Below are positions 53,986-61,942 of a DNA stretch of 64,000 nucleotides, piece after piece. Under the pieces are notes generated by a model, which was not told the origin of the DNA, did no database searches, and saw nothing but the letters and a program-made list of their open reading frames with translations. The translations under genes were made by a program, and so were the position numbers. Positions within the stretch are counted from its first letter, which is position 1. Each line of letters opens with the position of its first letter. The stretch is from Pseudomonas sp. P818 (GTDB taxonomy: Bacteria > Pseudomonadota > Gammaproteobacteria > Pseudomonadales > Pseudomonadaceae): contig NZ_ATKM01000023.1 of NCBI RefSeq assembly GCF_000418555.1, positions 1 to 64,000 on the forward strand. The letters run 5' to 3'.

Positions 53986-54129
53986 GGCAAGCAACCTCGT
54001 ACACGCAAGTTCCGGCATTGTTCCACAAAGCCGAGTCCAGCAGCAACGCGGGTTTGGCGGCAGTGGGAAAGCCCGGCCAAAGCGGCTATTCTGGCGCGCC
54101 CCGAACATGCAACGAACAGGTAGATAACC

Positions 54130-54783
54130 GTGCGCTTGGCCCTTTTCGATCTCGACAACACCCTGCTGGCTGGCGACAGCGATCACAGCTGGGGCGAATT
54201 CGTCTGCCAGCGCGGCCTGGTCGACGCGGCCGAATACCTGGCGCGTAACGATGCCTTCTATGCTGATTACTGCGCCGGCAAGCTCGACGTGGTGGCTTAC
54301 CAGAACTTCAGCCAGGCCATTCTGGGTCGCCACGAAATGGCGCAACTGGCGCAGTGGCACCGCGAGTTCATGGCCGAGGTGATCGAGCCGATCATCCTGG
54401 CCAAGGGCGAGGCGCTGCTGGCCGAACACCGCGCGGCGGGCGACAAGCTGGTGATCATCACCGCCACCAACCGCTTCGTTACCGCCCCGATTGCCGAACG
54501 CCTCGGCGTGGAGACGCTGATCGCCACCGAGTGCGGCATGCAGGATGGCCGCTATACCGGGCAGATCACCGGCACGCCGTGCTACCAGGGCGGCAAGGTG
54601 ACGCGCCTGAACCAGTGGCTGGCCGAGACGGGGTACAACCTGGACGGTGCCTACTTCTATAGCGACTCGCGCAATGACCTGCCGCTACTCGAGGCCGTGG
54701 CCAACCCGGTAGCGGTCGACCCGGACGAGGTGCTGCGCGCTACCGCCATCGAACGCGGCTGGCCGGTGATCTCGCTGCGTTGA
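54130..54783 (+). CDS. HAD-superfamily hydrolase, subfamily IB (SerB-like)
   Basis: A 217-residue phosphatase-like protein. HAD motif I is [17 protein letters not shown] with the nucleophile Asp and acid Asp, motif II is VIITATNRF, and motif IV is [16 protein letters not shown]. It resembles phosphoserine phosphatase-like proteins, acting on a small phosphorylated substrate that is not predicted. The start is GTG 54130. It is divergent from rppH, as in P. aeruginosa (PA0335 next to PA0336). A family B REP follows. Confidence 0.9.
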   Translation: MRLALFDLDNTLLAGDSDHSWGEFVCQRGLVDAAEYLARNDAFYADYCAGKLDVVAYQNFSQAILGRHEMAQLAQWHREFMAEVIEPIILAKGEALLAEHRAAGDKLVIITATNRFVTAPIAERLGVETLIATECGMQDGRYTGQITGTPCYQGGKVTRLNQWLAETGYNLDGAYFYSDSRNDLPLLEAVANPVAVDPDEVLRATAIERGWPVISLR

Positions 54784-54793
54784 GTGTGCGATG

Positions 54794-55318
54794 TCAACAG
54801 GGTGGCGTAGGAGCGGCTTCAGCCGCGAAGCTTGCTACAGCGACAATCGCGAGAATCATCGAACCACAAGCCCTCTCCCGCCCTTCGGGCACCCTCTCCC
54901 ATAAATGGGAGAGGGTCATGAGCACCAGGATCAGCCCGGCATAGATCAGGCAAAGACGCTTCAGCGCTGTCGGCACCGGCGTATCGCCCAGCGCCCGCCA
55001 GGCAGCCAGACGACCGGCCAGCAATAGGCCGATCAGCATCATCACCGCATAAAGAATGCTGCCCAGCAACAACCAGGTCTGCCCCAGGGGCCAGCCTGCG
55101 GTGTCCACCAGCCAGTAACCGGTAACCGGCAAGCTCAGCGCCAGCACGGCGAATGCCGGGAAGCTGAATAGCAGGGTCACGCGCAGCTTGCGCGCCAGCA
55201 CGGCAGCATCACCACCGCGCTGCGCCTTGAACAGCATGACGCCGTGGGCGATCAGGCCAAGCAGCAGCAACACGCCGGGCGCGCTGTGGAGGATGCGAAC
55301 CAGCAGATAGTGTTCCAT
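54794..55318 (-). CDS. DUF2269-type membrane protein with repeat-derived tail
   Basis: A 174-residue inner-membrane protein. It has four helices in the first 145 residues (LLVRILHSAPGVLLLLGLIA; LLFSFPAFAVLALSLPVTGYW; TWLLLGSILYAVMMLIGLLL; RLCLIYAGLILVLMTL), as in DUF2269 proteins. The last 30 residues (LSHLWERVPEGRERACG and beyond) are translated from the palindromic repeats at 54807-54838 and 54871-54915, so the original stop appears lost. ATG 55318 has AAGGA at 7 bp. It is 14 bp from the ilvA stop side, reading downstream of ilvA. Confidence 0.75.
   Translation of the reverse strand: MEHYLLVRILHSAPGVLLLLGLIAHGVMLFKAQRGGDAAVLARKLRVTLLFSFPAFAVLALSLPVTGYWLVDTAGWPLGQTWLLLGSILYAVMMLIGLLLAGRLAAWRALGDTPVPTALKRLCLIYAGLILVLMTLSHLWERVPEGRERACGSMILAIVAVASFAAEAAPTPPC
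54807..54838. repeat. REP-like palindrome, family B
   Basis: GTAGGAGCGGCTTCAGCCGC followed by GAAGCTTGCTAC. It lies inside the apparent 3' end of the DUF2269 gene, 23 bp after the HAD gene stop. Confidence 0.75.
54871..54915. repeat. CCCTCTCCC-type palindromic repeat
   Basis: Contains CCCTCTCCCGCCCTTCGGGC and CCCTCTCCCATAAATGGGAG plus AGGG. This type of repeat is frequent in intergenic DNA of pseudomonads. Here it is read as coding sequence at the end of the DUF2269 gene. Confidence 0.7.
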
Positions 55319-55332
55319 CACGAAGTCCTTGT

Positions 55333-56847
55333 TCAGCCGAGAAACAGGCGATAGGCCGGGTTGTCGCTTTCATCCCAGTAGGGGTAACCGATGGCGTCCA
55401 GCGCCGCCGGCACCAGATGGCGCTCGTCTTCCGGCACCTGCAGCGCGGCCAGCACACGGCCATCGGCGGCACCATGGTTACGGTAGTGGAACATCGAGAT
55501 ATTCCAGCGCCCGCCCAGTTTCTGCAGGAAGTTGAACAGCGCCCCGGGCCGCTCGGGGAATTCGAAGCGCAGCACCATCTCGTTACCGACACCAGCGGCA
55601 TGGCCGCCGACCATATGGCGGATATGCAGTTTGGCCAGCTCGTTGTCGGTCAGATCCAGCACCGGGAAGCCCTGTGCACGCAGCCCTTCGACCAGCGCCT
55701 GGCGCGGGTCGTTCTCCGGGTGGGTCTGCACACCGACGAAGATGTGCGCCTCGCGGTCGGTGTGATAGCGATAGTTGAATTCGGTGATCTGGCGCTTGCC
55801 CACCGCCTCGCAGAAGGCCTTGAAGCTGCCCGGCTGCTCAGGGATGGTCACGGCGATGATCGCCTCGCGCTTCTCGCCCAGCTCGGCGCGCTCGGCAACG
55901 TGGCGCAGGCGATCGAAGTTGACGTTGGCGCCGGAATCGATGCCCACCAGCACTTCGCCGTTGGCGCCCTGACGCTCGACGTACTTCTTGATCCCGGCCA
56001 CGGCCAGCGCGCCGGCCGGCTCGGTGATCGAGCGGGTATCGTCGTAGATATCCTTGATCGCTGCACAAATCTCGTCGGTGCTGACGGTGATCACCTCGTC
56101 GACGTGATGCTTGCAGATATCGAAGGTGTGCTGGCCAATCTGCGCCACCGCCACGCCATCGGCGAACAACCCGACCGTCGGCAACACCACGCGCTCGCCC
56201 GCCGCCATCGCCTGCTGCAGACAGTTGGAGTCGTCCGGCTCGACGCCGATCACCTTGATCTCCGGGCGCAGGTACTTGACATAGGCGGCGATGCCGGCGA
56301 TCAGGCCGCCGCCACCGACCGGTACGAAGATGGCGTCGATGTGGCCCTGATGCTGACGCAGCACCTCCATGGCCACTGTGCCCTGGCCGGCGATCACCAG
56401 CGGATCGTCGTAAGGATGGATGTAGGTGTAGCCCTTCTCCTCCACCAGCTTCAGCGAATGCGCCAATGCTTCGGGGAAGGCATCGCCGTGCAGTACCACC
56501 TTGCCACCCCGCGAACGTACGCCCTGCACCTTCAGCTCCGGCGTGGTACGCGGCATGACGATGGTCGCCTTCACCCCCAGGTGCTTGGCCGCCAAAGCCA
56601 GACCCTGCGCGTGGTTGCCGGCCGAGGCGGTGACCACCCCGCGCGCCAGTTCTTCGGCCGAGAGCTGTGCCAGCTTGTTGTAGGCGCCACGAATCTTGAA
56701 CGAGTACACCGGCTGCAGATCCTCGCGCTTGAGCAGAATCTGGCTGCCCAGCCGCTCACTGAGCTGACGGGCGGGTTGCAGCGGGGTTTCCACCGCGACG
56801 TCGTAGACGCGCGAGGTGAGGATCTTCTTCACATACTGTTCGAGCAT
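55333..56847 (-). CDS. ilvA: Biosynthetic threonine ammonia-lyase
   Basis: IlvA deaminates threonine to 2-oxobutanoate, the committed step to isoleucine. The 504-residue protein has the PLP-binding lysine in YSFKIRGAYNKLAQL, the glycine-rich PLP phosphate loop VPVGGGGLIAGIA, and two ACT-like C-terminal domains (about 330-500) for feedback inhibition by isoleucine. Length is typical for the biosynthetic, allosteric form. ATG 56847 gives MLEQYVKKILTSRVYDVAVE; the frame is open to 56916. It is divergent from rpiA, as in P. aeruginosa. Confidence 0.97.
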   Translation of the reverse strand: MLEQYVKKILTSRVYDVAVETPLQPARQLSERLGSQILLKREDLQPVYSFKIRGAYNKLAQLSAEELARGVVTASAGNHAQGLALAAKHLGVKATIVMPRTTPELKVQGVRSRGGKVVLHGDAFPEALAHSLKLVEEKGYTYIHPYDDPLVIAGQGTVAMEVLRQHQGHIDAIFVPVGGGGLIAGIAAYVKYLRPEIKVIGVEPDDSNCLQQAMAAGERVVLPTVGLFADGVAVAQIGQHTFDICKHHVDEVITVSTDEICAAIKDIYDDTRSITEPAGALAVAGIKKYVERQGANGEVLVGIDSGANVNFDRLRHVAERAELGEKREAIIAVTIPEQPGSFKAFCEAVGKRQITEFNYRYHTDREAHIFVGVQTHPENDPRQALVEGLRAQGFPVLDLTDNELAKLHIRHMVGGHAAGVGNEMVLRFEFPERPGALFNFLQKLGGRWNISMFHYRNHGAADGRVLAALQVPEDERHLVPAALDAIGYPYWDESDNPAYRLFLG

Positions 56848-56950
56848 GGCGATTTCGCAGGCGGTCGGGCTTTGAGGGACTGCCGAGTCTACCCCAGCGC
56901 CGCGCAGGGCGACCATACGAAACGCACGGCTTTTAGGGGCAGACAGTCAG

Positions 56951-56991
56951 CAAGCCATTTACGGCTATAGCAAGTCACTTGCGGCTATAAT
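56951..56991 (+). promoter_or_regulatory. rpiA promoter region with tandem 20-bp repeats
   Basis: CAAGCCATTTACGGCTATAG (56951-56970) and CAAGTCACTTGCGGCTATAA (56971-56990) are adjacent and match at 16 of 20 positions. The second contains TATAAT (56986-56991), a consensus -10 about 40 bp before rpiA. No clear -35 is present, so the repeats may be activator sites. Confidence 0.45.
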
Positions 56992-57031
56992 TCGCGCCTT
57001 GTCCTCCCACCTTCCCAGGCATTCCCCCGCG

Positions 57032-57703
57032 ATGAACCAGGATCAGCTGAAACAGGCCGTGGCCCAGGCCGCCGTCGACCACATTCTTCCGCGCCTCGAC
57101 AGCAAGAGCATCGTCGGTGTCGGCACCGGCTCCACCGCCAATTTCTTCATCGACGCGCTGGCCAAGCACAAGATGGACTTCGACGGCGCCGTCGCCAGTT
57201 CCGAAGCCACCGCCGCGCGCCTGAAGGGCCATGGCATCCCGGTCTACGACCTCAATAGCGTCAGCGAGCTGGAGTTCTATGTCGATGGCGCCGACGAGAG
57301 CGATGAGCGCCTGCACCTGATCAAGGGCGGCGGCGCTGCGCTGACCCGCGAGAAGATCGTCGCCGCCGTGGCCAAGACCTTCATCTGCATCGCCGACGCC
57401 AGCAAGCTGGTACCGGTGCTGGGCGCCTTCCCGTTGCCGGTGGAAGTCATCCCCATGGCCCGCAGCCACGTGGCGCGCGAGCTGGTCAAGCTGGGCGGCG
57501 ACCCGGTGTACCGCGAGGGCGTGCTGACCGACAACGGCAACGTCATCCTCGACGTGCACAACCTGTCGATCACCGACCCGGTGAAGCTGGAGGCGGACAT
57601 CAACGCCATCGTCGGCGTGGTCACCAACGGCCTGTTCGCCGCCCGCCCGGCCGACCTGCTGCTGCTCGGCACCGCCGAGGGCGTGAAAACGCTCAAGCGC
57701 TAG
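57032..57703 (+). CDS. rpiA: Ribose-5-phosphate isomerase A
   Basis: RpiA interconverts ribose 5-phosphate and ribulose 5-phosphate in the pentose phosphate pathway. The 223-residue protein has [15 protein letters not shown] for phosphate binding, [20 protein letters not shown] with the catalytic acids and lysine, and [18 protein letters not shown]. Length matches the family. ATG 57032 gives [20 protein letters not shown]; the open frame from 56999 is not supported. A family A REP pair separates it from cadA, which converges on it. Confidence 0.98.
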   Translation: MNQDQLKQAVAQAAVDHILPRLDSKSIVGVGTGSTANFFIDALAKHKMDFDGAVASSEATAARLKGHGIPVYDLNSVSELEFYVDGADESDERLHLIKGGGAALTREKIVAAVAKTFICIADASKLVPVLGAFPLPVEVIPMARSHVARELVKLGGDPVYREGVLTDNGNVILDVHNLSITDPVKLEADINAIVGVVTNGLFAARPADLLLLGTAEGVKTLKR

Positions 57704-57705
57704 AA

Positions 57706-57767
57706 CGTAGCCCGGATGCAAGCCGGGGACATTGCGTCAGACATCCCCGGATTTCATCCGGGCTACG
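57706..57767. repeat. REP-like inverted pair, family A
   Basis: ACGTAGCCCGGATGCAAGCC and CCCGGATTTCATCCGGGCTA face each other between the convergent rpiA and cadA genes. Confidence 0.8.
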
Positions 57768-57778
57768 CAGGGTGGTGT

Positions 57779-59971
57779 TCACTTGCGCAACAAGCGCAGG
57801 CCGTTGAACACCACCATCAGGCTGACGCCCATGTCGGCGAACACCGCCATCCACATGGTCGCCTCGCCGGCCAGCGTCATGCCCAGGAAGATCGCCTTGA
57901 TTCCCAACGCCAGGACTATGTTCTGCACGAGAATCGCGTAGGTCTGACGGGACAGACGGACGAATGCCGGGATCTTGCGCAGATCGTCGTCCATCAGAGC
58001 CACGTCAGCCGTCTCGATGGCCGTGTCGGTACCGGCGGCACCCATGGCGAAGCCGATCTCGGCCCTGGCCAGTGCCGGCGCATCGTTGATGCCATCGCCC
58101 ACCATGCCGACCACCCTGCCGCGCGCCTGGCTCGCCTCGATCCAGGCCAGCTTGTCCGCCGGCAAGAGGTCGCCACGCGCTTCATCGACACCGACCTGCT
58201 CGGCGATGGCCGCCGCAGTGTGGGCGTTGTCGCCGGTCAGCATGCAGGTGCGCACGCCCAGCTCGTGCAGTTCGGCGACCGCCTCGCGGCTGGTCTGGCG
58301 CACCGTATCGGCCACGGCGAAGAGCATCAGCGCGCGCTGTTCATCGCACAGCACCACCACGCTCTTGCCCTGGCGTTCCAGTGCCTCGAGGCGCTGCTCC
58401 AGTTGCGCCGAGCAGAGTCCGAGGTCTTCGACCAGGCGGTGGTTGCCCATATAGAGCAGCCTGCCGTCGACTCGCCCCTTGCTGCCGCGCCCTGGCAGCG
58501 CCTCGAAGCCCTCGACCTCATGCAGCGCCTGTCCCTGCTCTTCGGCATGCACAGCGAGCGCCCGGGAAACCGGATGATCCGAGCGTGCAGCGAGGCTCGC
58601 CGCCCAGCTGGCATGTACAGGGTCGTCCACCTCCAGCAGGTGGAGGCTATCGGTTAGCACCGGCTTGCCGTGGGTCAGGGTACCGGTCTTGTCCAGCGCC
58701 AGCAGCGCCAGATGCCGGCCATTTTCCAGATAGGCGCCGCCCTTGATCAGGATGCCCTTGCGTGCCGCCGCGGCCAGGCCGCTGACGATGGTCACCGGGG
58801 TGGAAATCACCAGCGCGCAAGGGCAGGCAACGACCAGCAGCACCAGGGCGCGATAGACCCAGTCGAGCCAGGCGCCGCCGATAAGCAGCGGCGGCAACAC
58901 GGCCACCGCCAGAGCAAAAGCAAAAACTGCCGGGGTATAGATGCGCGAGAAGCGGTCGACGAAGCGCTGGGTCGGCGCACGCGAGCCCTGCGCCTCTTCC
59001 ACCGCATGGATGATGCGCGCCAGGGTGGTGTCACGCGCAGCCGCCGTGACGCGGAACTCCAGCGAACCTGCCTCGTTGATGGTGCCGGCGAAAACCACGT
59101 CACCTACACGCTTTTCCACCGGCAGGCTTTCCCCGGTGATGGGTGCCTGGTTGACCGTCGAACTGCCGCCGATCACCTCGCCGTCAAGGCTGATGCGCTC
59201 GCCCGGACGCACCCTCACCACGGCGCCGAGGCCGATGCTCTGCACGTCGACGTCCAGCCAACTGCCATCGGCCTGCCTGACGGTGGCGCGCGGCGGTGCC
59301 AGGTCCATCAGCCCGCGGATGGCGTTGCGCGCCCGATCCAGCGAGCGCGCCTCGATCAGCTCGGCCAGGGTGAACAGCACCATCACCATCGCCGCCTCCG
59401 GCCATTGGCCGATCAGCACCGCGCCGGTCACGGCGATGCTCATCAGGGCGTTGATATTGAGATTGCGGTTTTTCAGGGCGATCCAGCCCTTCTGGTAGGT
59501 ATTCAACCCGCACAGGCCGATAGCTGCGAGGGCCAGCGCGGCCACTAGCCAGTCCGCGCCGAGCGAGGCGAAATGCACCACCTCCGAAGCGGTCGCGACG
59601 ACACCGGCCAGCAATAACGGCCACCAGGGCTTTGTTGCGGACGCGCCGATCGATTGCTGAGTCGTGCTTTCATCTTCCACCTGCGGGGTAAAGCCAAGCG
59701 CCTGAATGGCGGGCACGACCTGGGCCAGCGCCCCTTCGTCGTGACTGACGGTGAGCACACGCTGCAGCAGATTGAACTGCAGCCCCGCCACGCCGGGCAG
59801 GCGGCCCAGTGCATCACGGATCAGGCGCTCTTCCGTGGGGCAATCCATCTGCTCGATGCGGATACGGGTGTTCATCGCGCCATGGAGCGGCTCACCGGCC
59901 GTCTGCACAGCAAGGCCGGGATCATGGCAAGCAGGTGTCTGTTCATGCGAATGGTCGCAGCAACGGCTCAT
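57779..59971 (-). CDS. cadA: Cadmium/zinc/lead-translocating P-type ATPase
   Basis: A 730-residue P1B-type ATPase that exports Cd2+, Zn2+ or Pb2+ across the inner membrane. The N-terminal tail is Cys/His-rich (SRCCDHSHEQTPACHD), and the heavy-metal domain has MDCPTEE in place of the usual CxxC. Membrane helix 6 carries CPC in VACPCALVIS. The phosphorylation motif is DKTGTLTHG, and MVGDGINDAPAL is the hinge. ATG 59971 is chosen: GGAG lies 6 bp upstream and it follows the MerR-type promoter. It is divergent from cadR. Exact metal preference is uncertain. Confidence 0.93.
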   Translation of the reverse strand: MSRCCDHSHEQTPACHDPGLAVQTAGEPLHGAMNTRIRIEQMDCPTEERLIRDALGRLPGVAGLQFNLLQRVLTVSHDEGALAQVVPAIQALGFTPQVEDESTTQQSIGASATKPWWPLLLAGVVATASEVVHFASLGADWLVAALALAAIGLCGLNTYQKGWIALKNRNLNINALMSIAVTGAVLIGQWPEAAMVMVLFTLAELIEARSLDRARNAIRGLMDLAPPRATVRQADGSWLDVDVQSIGLGAVVRVRPGERISLDGEVIGGSSTVNQAPITGESLPVEKRVGDVVFAGTINEAGSLEFRVTAAARDTTLARIIHAVEEAQGSRAPTQRFVDRFSRIYTPAVFAFALAVAVLPPLLIGGAWLDWVYRALVLLVVACPCALVISTPVTIVSGLAAAARKGILIKGGAYLENGRHLALLALDKTGTLTHGKPVLTDSLHLLEVDDPVHASWAASLAARSDHPVSRALAVHAEEQGQALHEVEGFEALPGRGSKGRVDGRLLYMGNHRLVEDLGLCSAQLEQRLEALERQGKSVVVLCDEQRALMLFAVADTVRQTSREAVAELHELGVRTCMLTGDNAHTAAAIAEQVGVDEARGDLLPADKLAWIEASQARGRVVGMVGDGINDAPALARAEIGFAMGAAGTDTAIETADVALMDDDLRKIPAFVRLSRQTYAILVQNIVLALGIKAIFLGMTLAGEATMWMAVFADMGVSLMVVFNGLRLLRK

Positions 59972-59999
59972 GGCGATCTCCATCAGGTAGCTGTTGCCG

Positions 60000-60030
60000 A
60001 GTACACACCCTGTAGTCACTATAGGGTCAA
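60000..60030 (-). promoter_or_regulatory. MerR-type cadA promoter with CadR operator
   Basis: On the minus strand, -35 TTGACC (60025-60030) and -10 TGTACT (60000-60005) are separated by 19 bp, the long spacer of MerR-family promoters that must be twisted by the activator. A near-perfect 21-bp dyad centred on 60017 (60007-60027; ACCCT at one end and AGGGT at the other) fills the spacer. The placement strongly predicts metal-activated control by CadR. Confidence 0.88.
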
Positions 60031-60049
60031 GCACTCACGGAGCGATCCC

Positions 60050-60502
60050 ATGAAAATCGGTGAACTGGCGAAAAAGGCGGGCTGTCAGGTGGAAACCGTT
60101 CGTTACTACGAGCGCGAGGGCCTGCTACCGGCACCCGCGCGAACCGAAGGCAACTACCGCCTGTACGGTAGCCAACACCTTGAGCGCCTGGTATTCATCC
60201 GCAACTGCCGGACGCTGGACATGACCCTGGAGGAAATCCAGCGACTGCTGAGCCTGCGCGACATGCCCCACGAGAGCTGCGCCGGCATCAACGCCCTGGT
60301 GGACGAGCACATCGAACATGTGCAGGCGCGCATCACCAGCCTGATGGCGCTGCGTGATCAGCTCAGCGAACTGCGCGACCGCTGCAACGGCAGGCGGGAA
60401 GCGGAGGACTGCGGCATTCTGCGTCAGCTCAATGTCAGCGGCGGCGTGCAGCCGCTACCGGACGATGGGCATACCCATGTCGGCAAGAGCCACTCGCACT
60501 AA
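60050..60502 (+). CDS. cadR: MerR-family heavy-metal regulator CadR
   Basis: A 150-residue MerR regulator. The N-terminal winged helix-turn-helix is MKIGELAKKAGCQVETVRYY and ARTEGNYRLYG. The dimerisation helix follows, then the metal site: Cys77, Cys112 and Cys121 (Cys-x8-Cys), the cysteine triad of the CadR/PbrR group. The tail DDGHTHVGKSHSH is His-rich, as described for CadR proteins. It is divergent from cadA, sharing the promoter at 60000-60030, so it should repress or activate cadA according to Cd/Zn/Pb. Confidence 0.93.
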   Translation: MKIGELAKKAGCQVETVRYYEREGLLPAPARTEGNYRLYGSQHLERLVFIRNCRTLDMTLEEIQRLLSLRDMPHESCAGINALVDEHIEHVQARITSLMALRDQLSELRDRCNGRREAEDCGILRQLNVSGGVQPLPDDGHTHVGKSHSH

Positions 60503-60511
60503 CAGCCGCGT

Positions 60512-61423
60512 CTACTGCGGCTTGCGGAAGACGTAGAACAGGTTCGGCTCGCTGATCAGATAGAGGTTGCCCTCGTCATCCGTCGCCACGCCTTCGGCCT
60601 GTGGCACGCCGCGCTTGAGGCCGTGCTGGCCGCGCAACAGCGACAGGGTGCTGATCGGCTTGCCTTCGGCATTCAGTTCGATCACCAGGCGCGACTCGTC
60701 CGACAGCGCCAGCAGATGACCCGTTGCGCTATCGAAGTCGAGGCTCGACAGGTCGCGCACGAACAGCCGCGCATCACGCTTGGGATCGGTATTGACCTGC
60801 AGGGCCAGGGGCTTGCTCTCGTCGACATGCGGGAAACCGAGGACCTCGAAAATGCGCACCGGGTCGCGCTCCTTGGCCACCAGCAGACGCTGGTTGGCGG
60901 CGTCATAGGCCAACCCCTCGAAGCCCTTGTTGCCATTGCGGCCGATGCCCAGCGAGAGCTGCTGGAAATCGGCAGAGTCGAGCACGCGCGTCGCGTCATC
61001 GATGCGCACCTTGACCAGGCGCTGCTCGCGCTCATCCGCGATCACGTAAGTGCCGGGCGCCACGTATTCGATGGCCTCGGGATCACCGAACCCTTGCAGA
61101 TCGATGGTACGCAGCAGGTCGCCCTGCAGGTTCATTTCGATCACCTTGGCCGGCTTGTTGGTGACGCTGAACAGACTGCGCCGATCCGGATCGAAGGTCA
61201 GCGCCGAAACATCGCTGATACCGCCAATGGGCTTGGCTTCGATCTCCACCCGGTAATCGCCCAGCCACAACGACCGCTCACGCCACTGCGCCCCGTGCTG
61301 CCACTCCTGCACGGAAAACCAGGCGCGTTCGAACAGGCGATACTGCTGAGCCAGCACGGCACCGACCAGAAGCACGAAAAACAACAGATACAGCCAGGGG
61401 TTGATGGAGAGCAGACGGCGCAT
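60512..61423 (-). CDS. SdiA-regulated (YjiK-like) family protein, paralogue 1
   Basis: A 303-residue protein anchored by one N-terminal helix (WLYLLFFVLLVGAVLAQQYRL), with the rest in the periplasm. The bulk is a beta-propeller-like SdiA-regulated domain: GISDVSALTFDPDRRSLFSV, GDPEAIEYVAPGTYVIADER, GNKGFEGLAYD, LLVAKERDPV, and PQAEGVATDDEGNLYLISEP. It is clearly homologous to the gene at 61943. Function in the family is unknown; a calcium-related role has been suggested for similar P. aeruginosa proteins but is not shown here. It converges on cadR with a 9-bp gap. Confidence 0.88.
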   Translation of the reverse strand: MRRLLSINPWLYLLFFVLLVGAVLAQQYRLFERAWFSVQEWQHGAQWRERSLWLGDYRVEIEAKPIGGISDVSALTFDPDRRSLFSVTNKPAKVIEMNLQGDLLRTIDLQGFGDPEAIEYVAPGTYVIADEREQRLVKVRIDDATRVLDSADFQQLSLGIGRNGNKGFEGLAYDAANQRLLVAKERDPVRIFEVLGFPHVDESKPLALQVNTDPKRDARLFVRDLSSLDFDSATGHLLALSDESRLVIELNAEGKPISTLSLLRGQHGLKRGVPQAEGVATDDEGNLYLISEPNLFYVFRKPQ

Positions 61424-61447
61424 AGTGACTTTCTCGGACTACCACGG

Positions 61448-61478
61448 AAAAGCCCGCCATGGGTTTGCCATGGCGGGC
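61448..61478 (-). terminator. Intrinsic terminator of the ygiW-like gene
   Basis: GCCCGCCATGG and CCATGGCGGGC form a perfect 11-bp stem with a 5-nt loop, followed on the minus strand by TTTT. It lies 17 bp after the stop of the gene at 61496-61843. Confidence 0.88.
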
Positions 61479-61495
61479 GAGGACAAATCAGAGGA

Positions 61496-61843
61496 TCAGT
61501 TGATCAGCTCGACGCGATCCACATCGATCTCGCGGCTGTTGAAGTCCTTGTCGACTTCACCGCTCAGGCGCACCTTGGCGGTTTCCGAGACTTGCTGGCC
61601 CGGCCAGTCCTCGTCATCGATCTCTACCTGGATGGTGCCGGTGGCGTCCTTGAACTCGTAGAGCTCGTCCTGCAGGCGCTTGACGATCTGACCTTCCAGC
61701 ACGACATGGGTATCGTCAGCAGCTTCGAGCGCAGCAGCCACGGTGGTGACCTGCGGGGTAGCGCCCGGGCCGGTGTAACCGGTGGCGAAAGCAGCGGTGC
61801 TGAGCAGCGGCAGAACCATCAGAGCGAGAGCGGTACGTTTCAT
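61496..61843 (-). CDS. YgiW/YdeI-type stress-tolerance OB-fold protein
   Basis: A 115-residue secreted protein: Sec signal peptide (MKRTALALMVLPLLSTAAFA) and a BOF (bacterial OB-fold) domain with VVLEGQIVKRLQDELYEFKD and GTIQVEIDDEDWPGQQV. YgiW/YdeI proteins sit in the periplasm and are linked to stress tolerance and signalling; P. aeruginosa CarO, of the same family, is reported to be calcium-regulated. It has its own strong terminator. Its two neighbours are paralogues of each other, an arrangement that may be functional. Confidence 0.9.
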   Translation of the reverse strand: MKRTALALMVLPLLSTAAFATGYTGPGATPQVTTVAAALEAADDTHVVLEGQIVKRLQDELYEFKDATGTIQVEIDDEDWPGQQVSETAKVRLSGEVDKDFNSREIDVDRVELIN

Positions 61844-61942
61844 GGTGTGAACCTCGTTGTTCGTAAGTGACGGGGTCAGATTAGTGCCGCTAGCTGAAGC
61901 CAGACTGAATCGCCGCTTAAGCCAAGCTGAATCTGCCTCCGG

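Noticed and set aside
51271-54123. A 950-residue open frame on the plus strand antisense to ptsP and rppH
   Set aside because: It mirrors two well-supported genes on the other strand. Long antisense frames are expected at this GC content, and the translation is rich in His/Gln/Arg with no domain.
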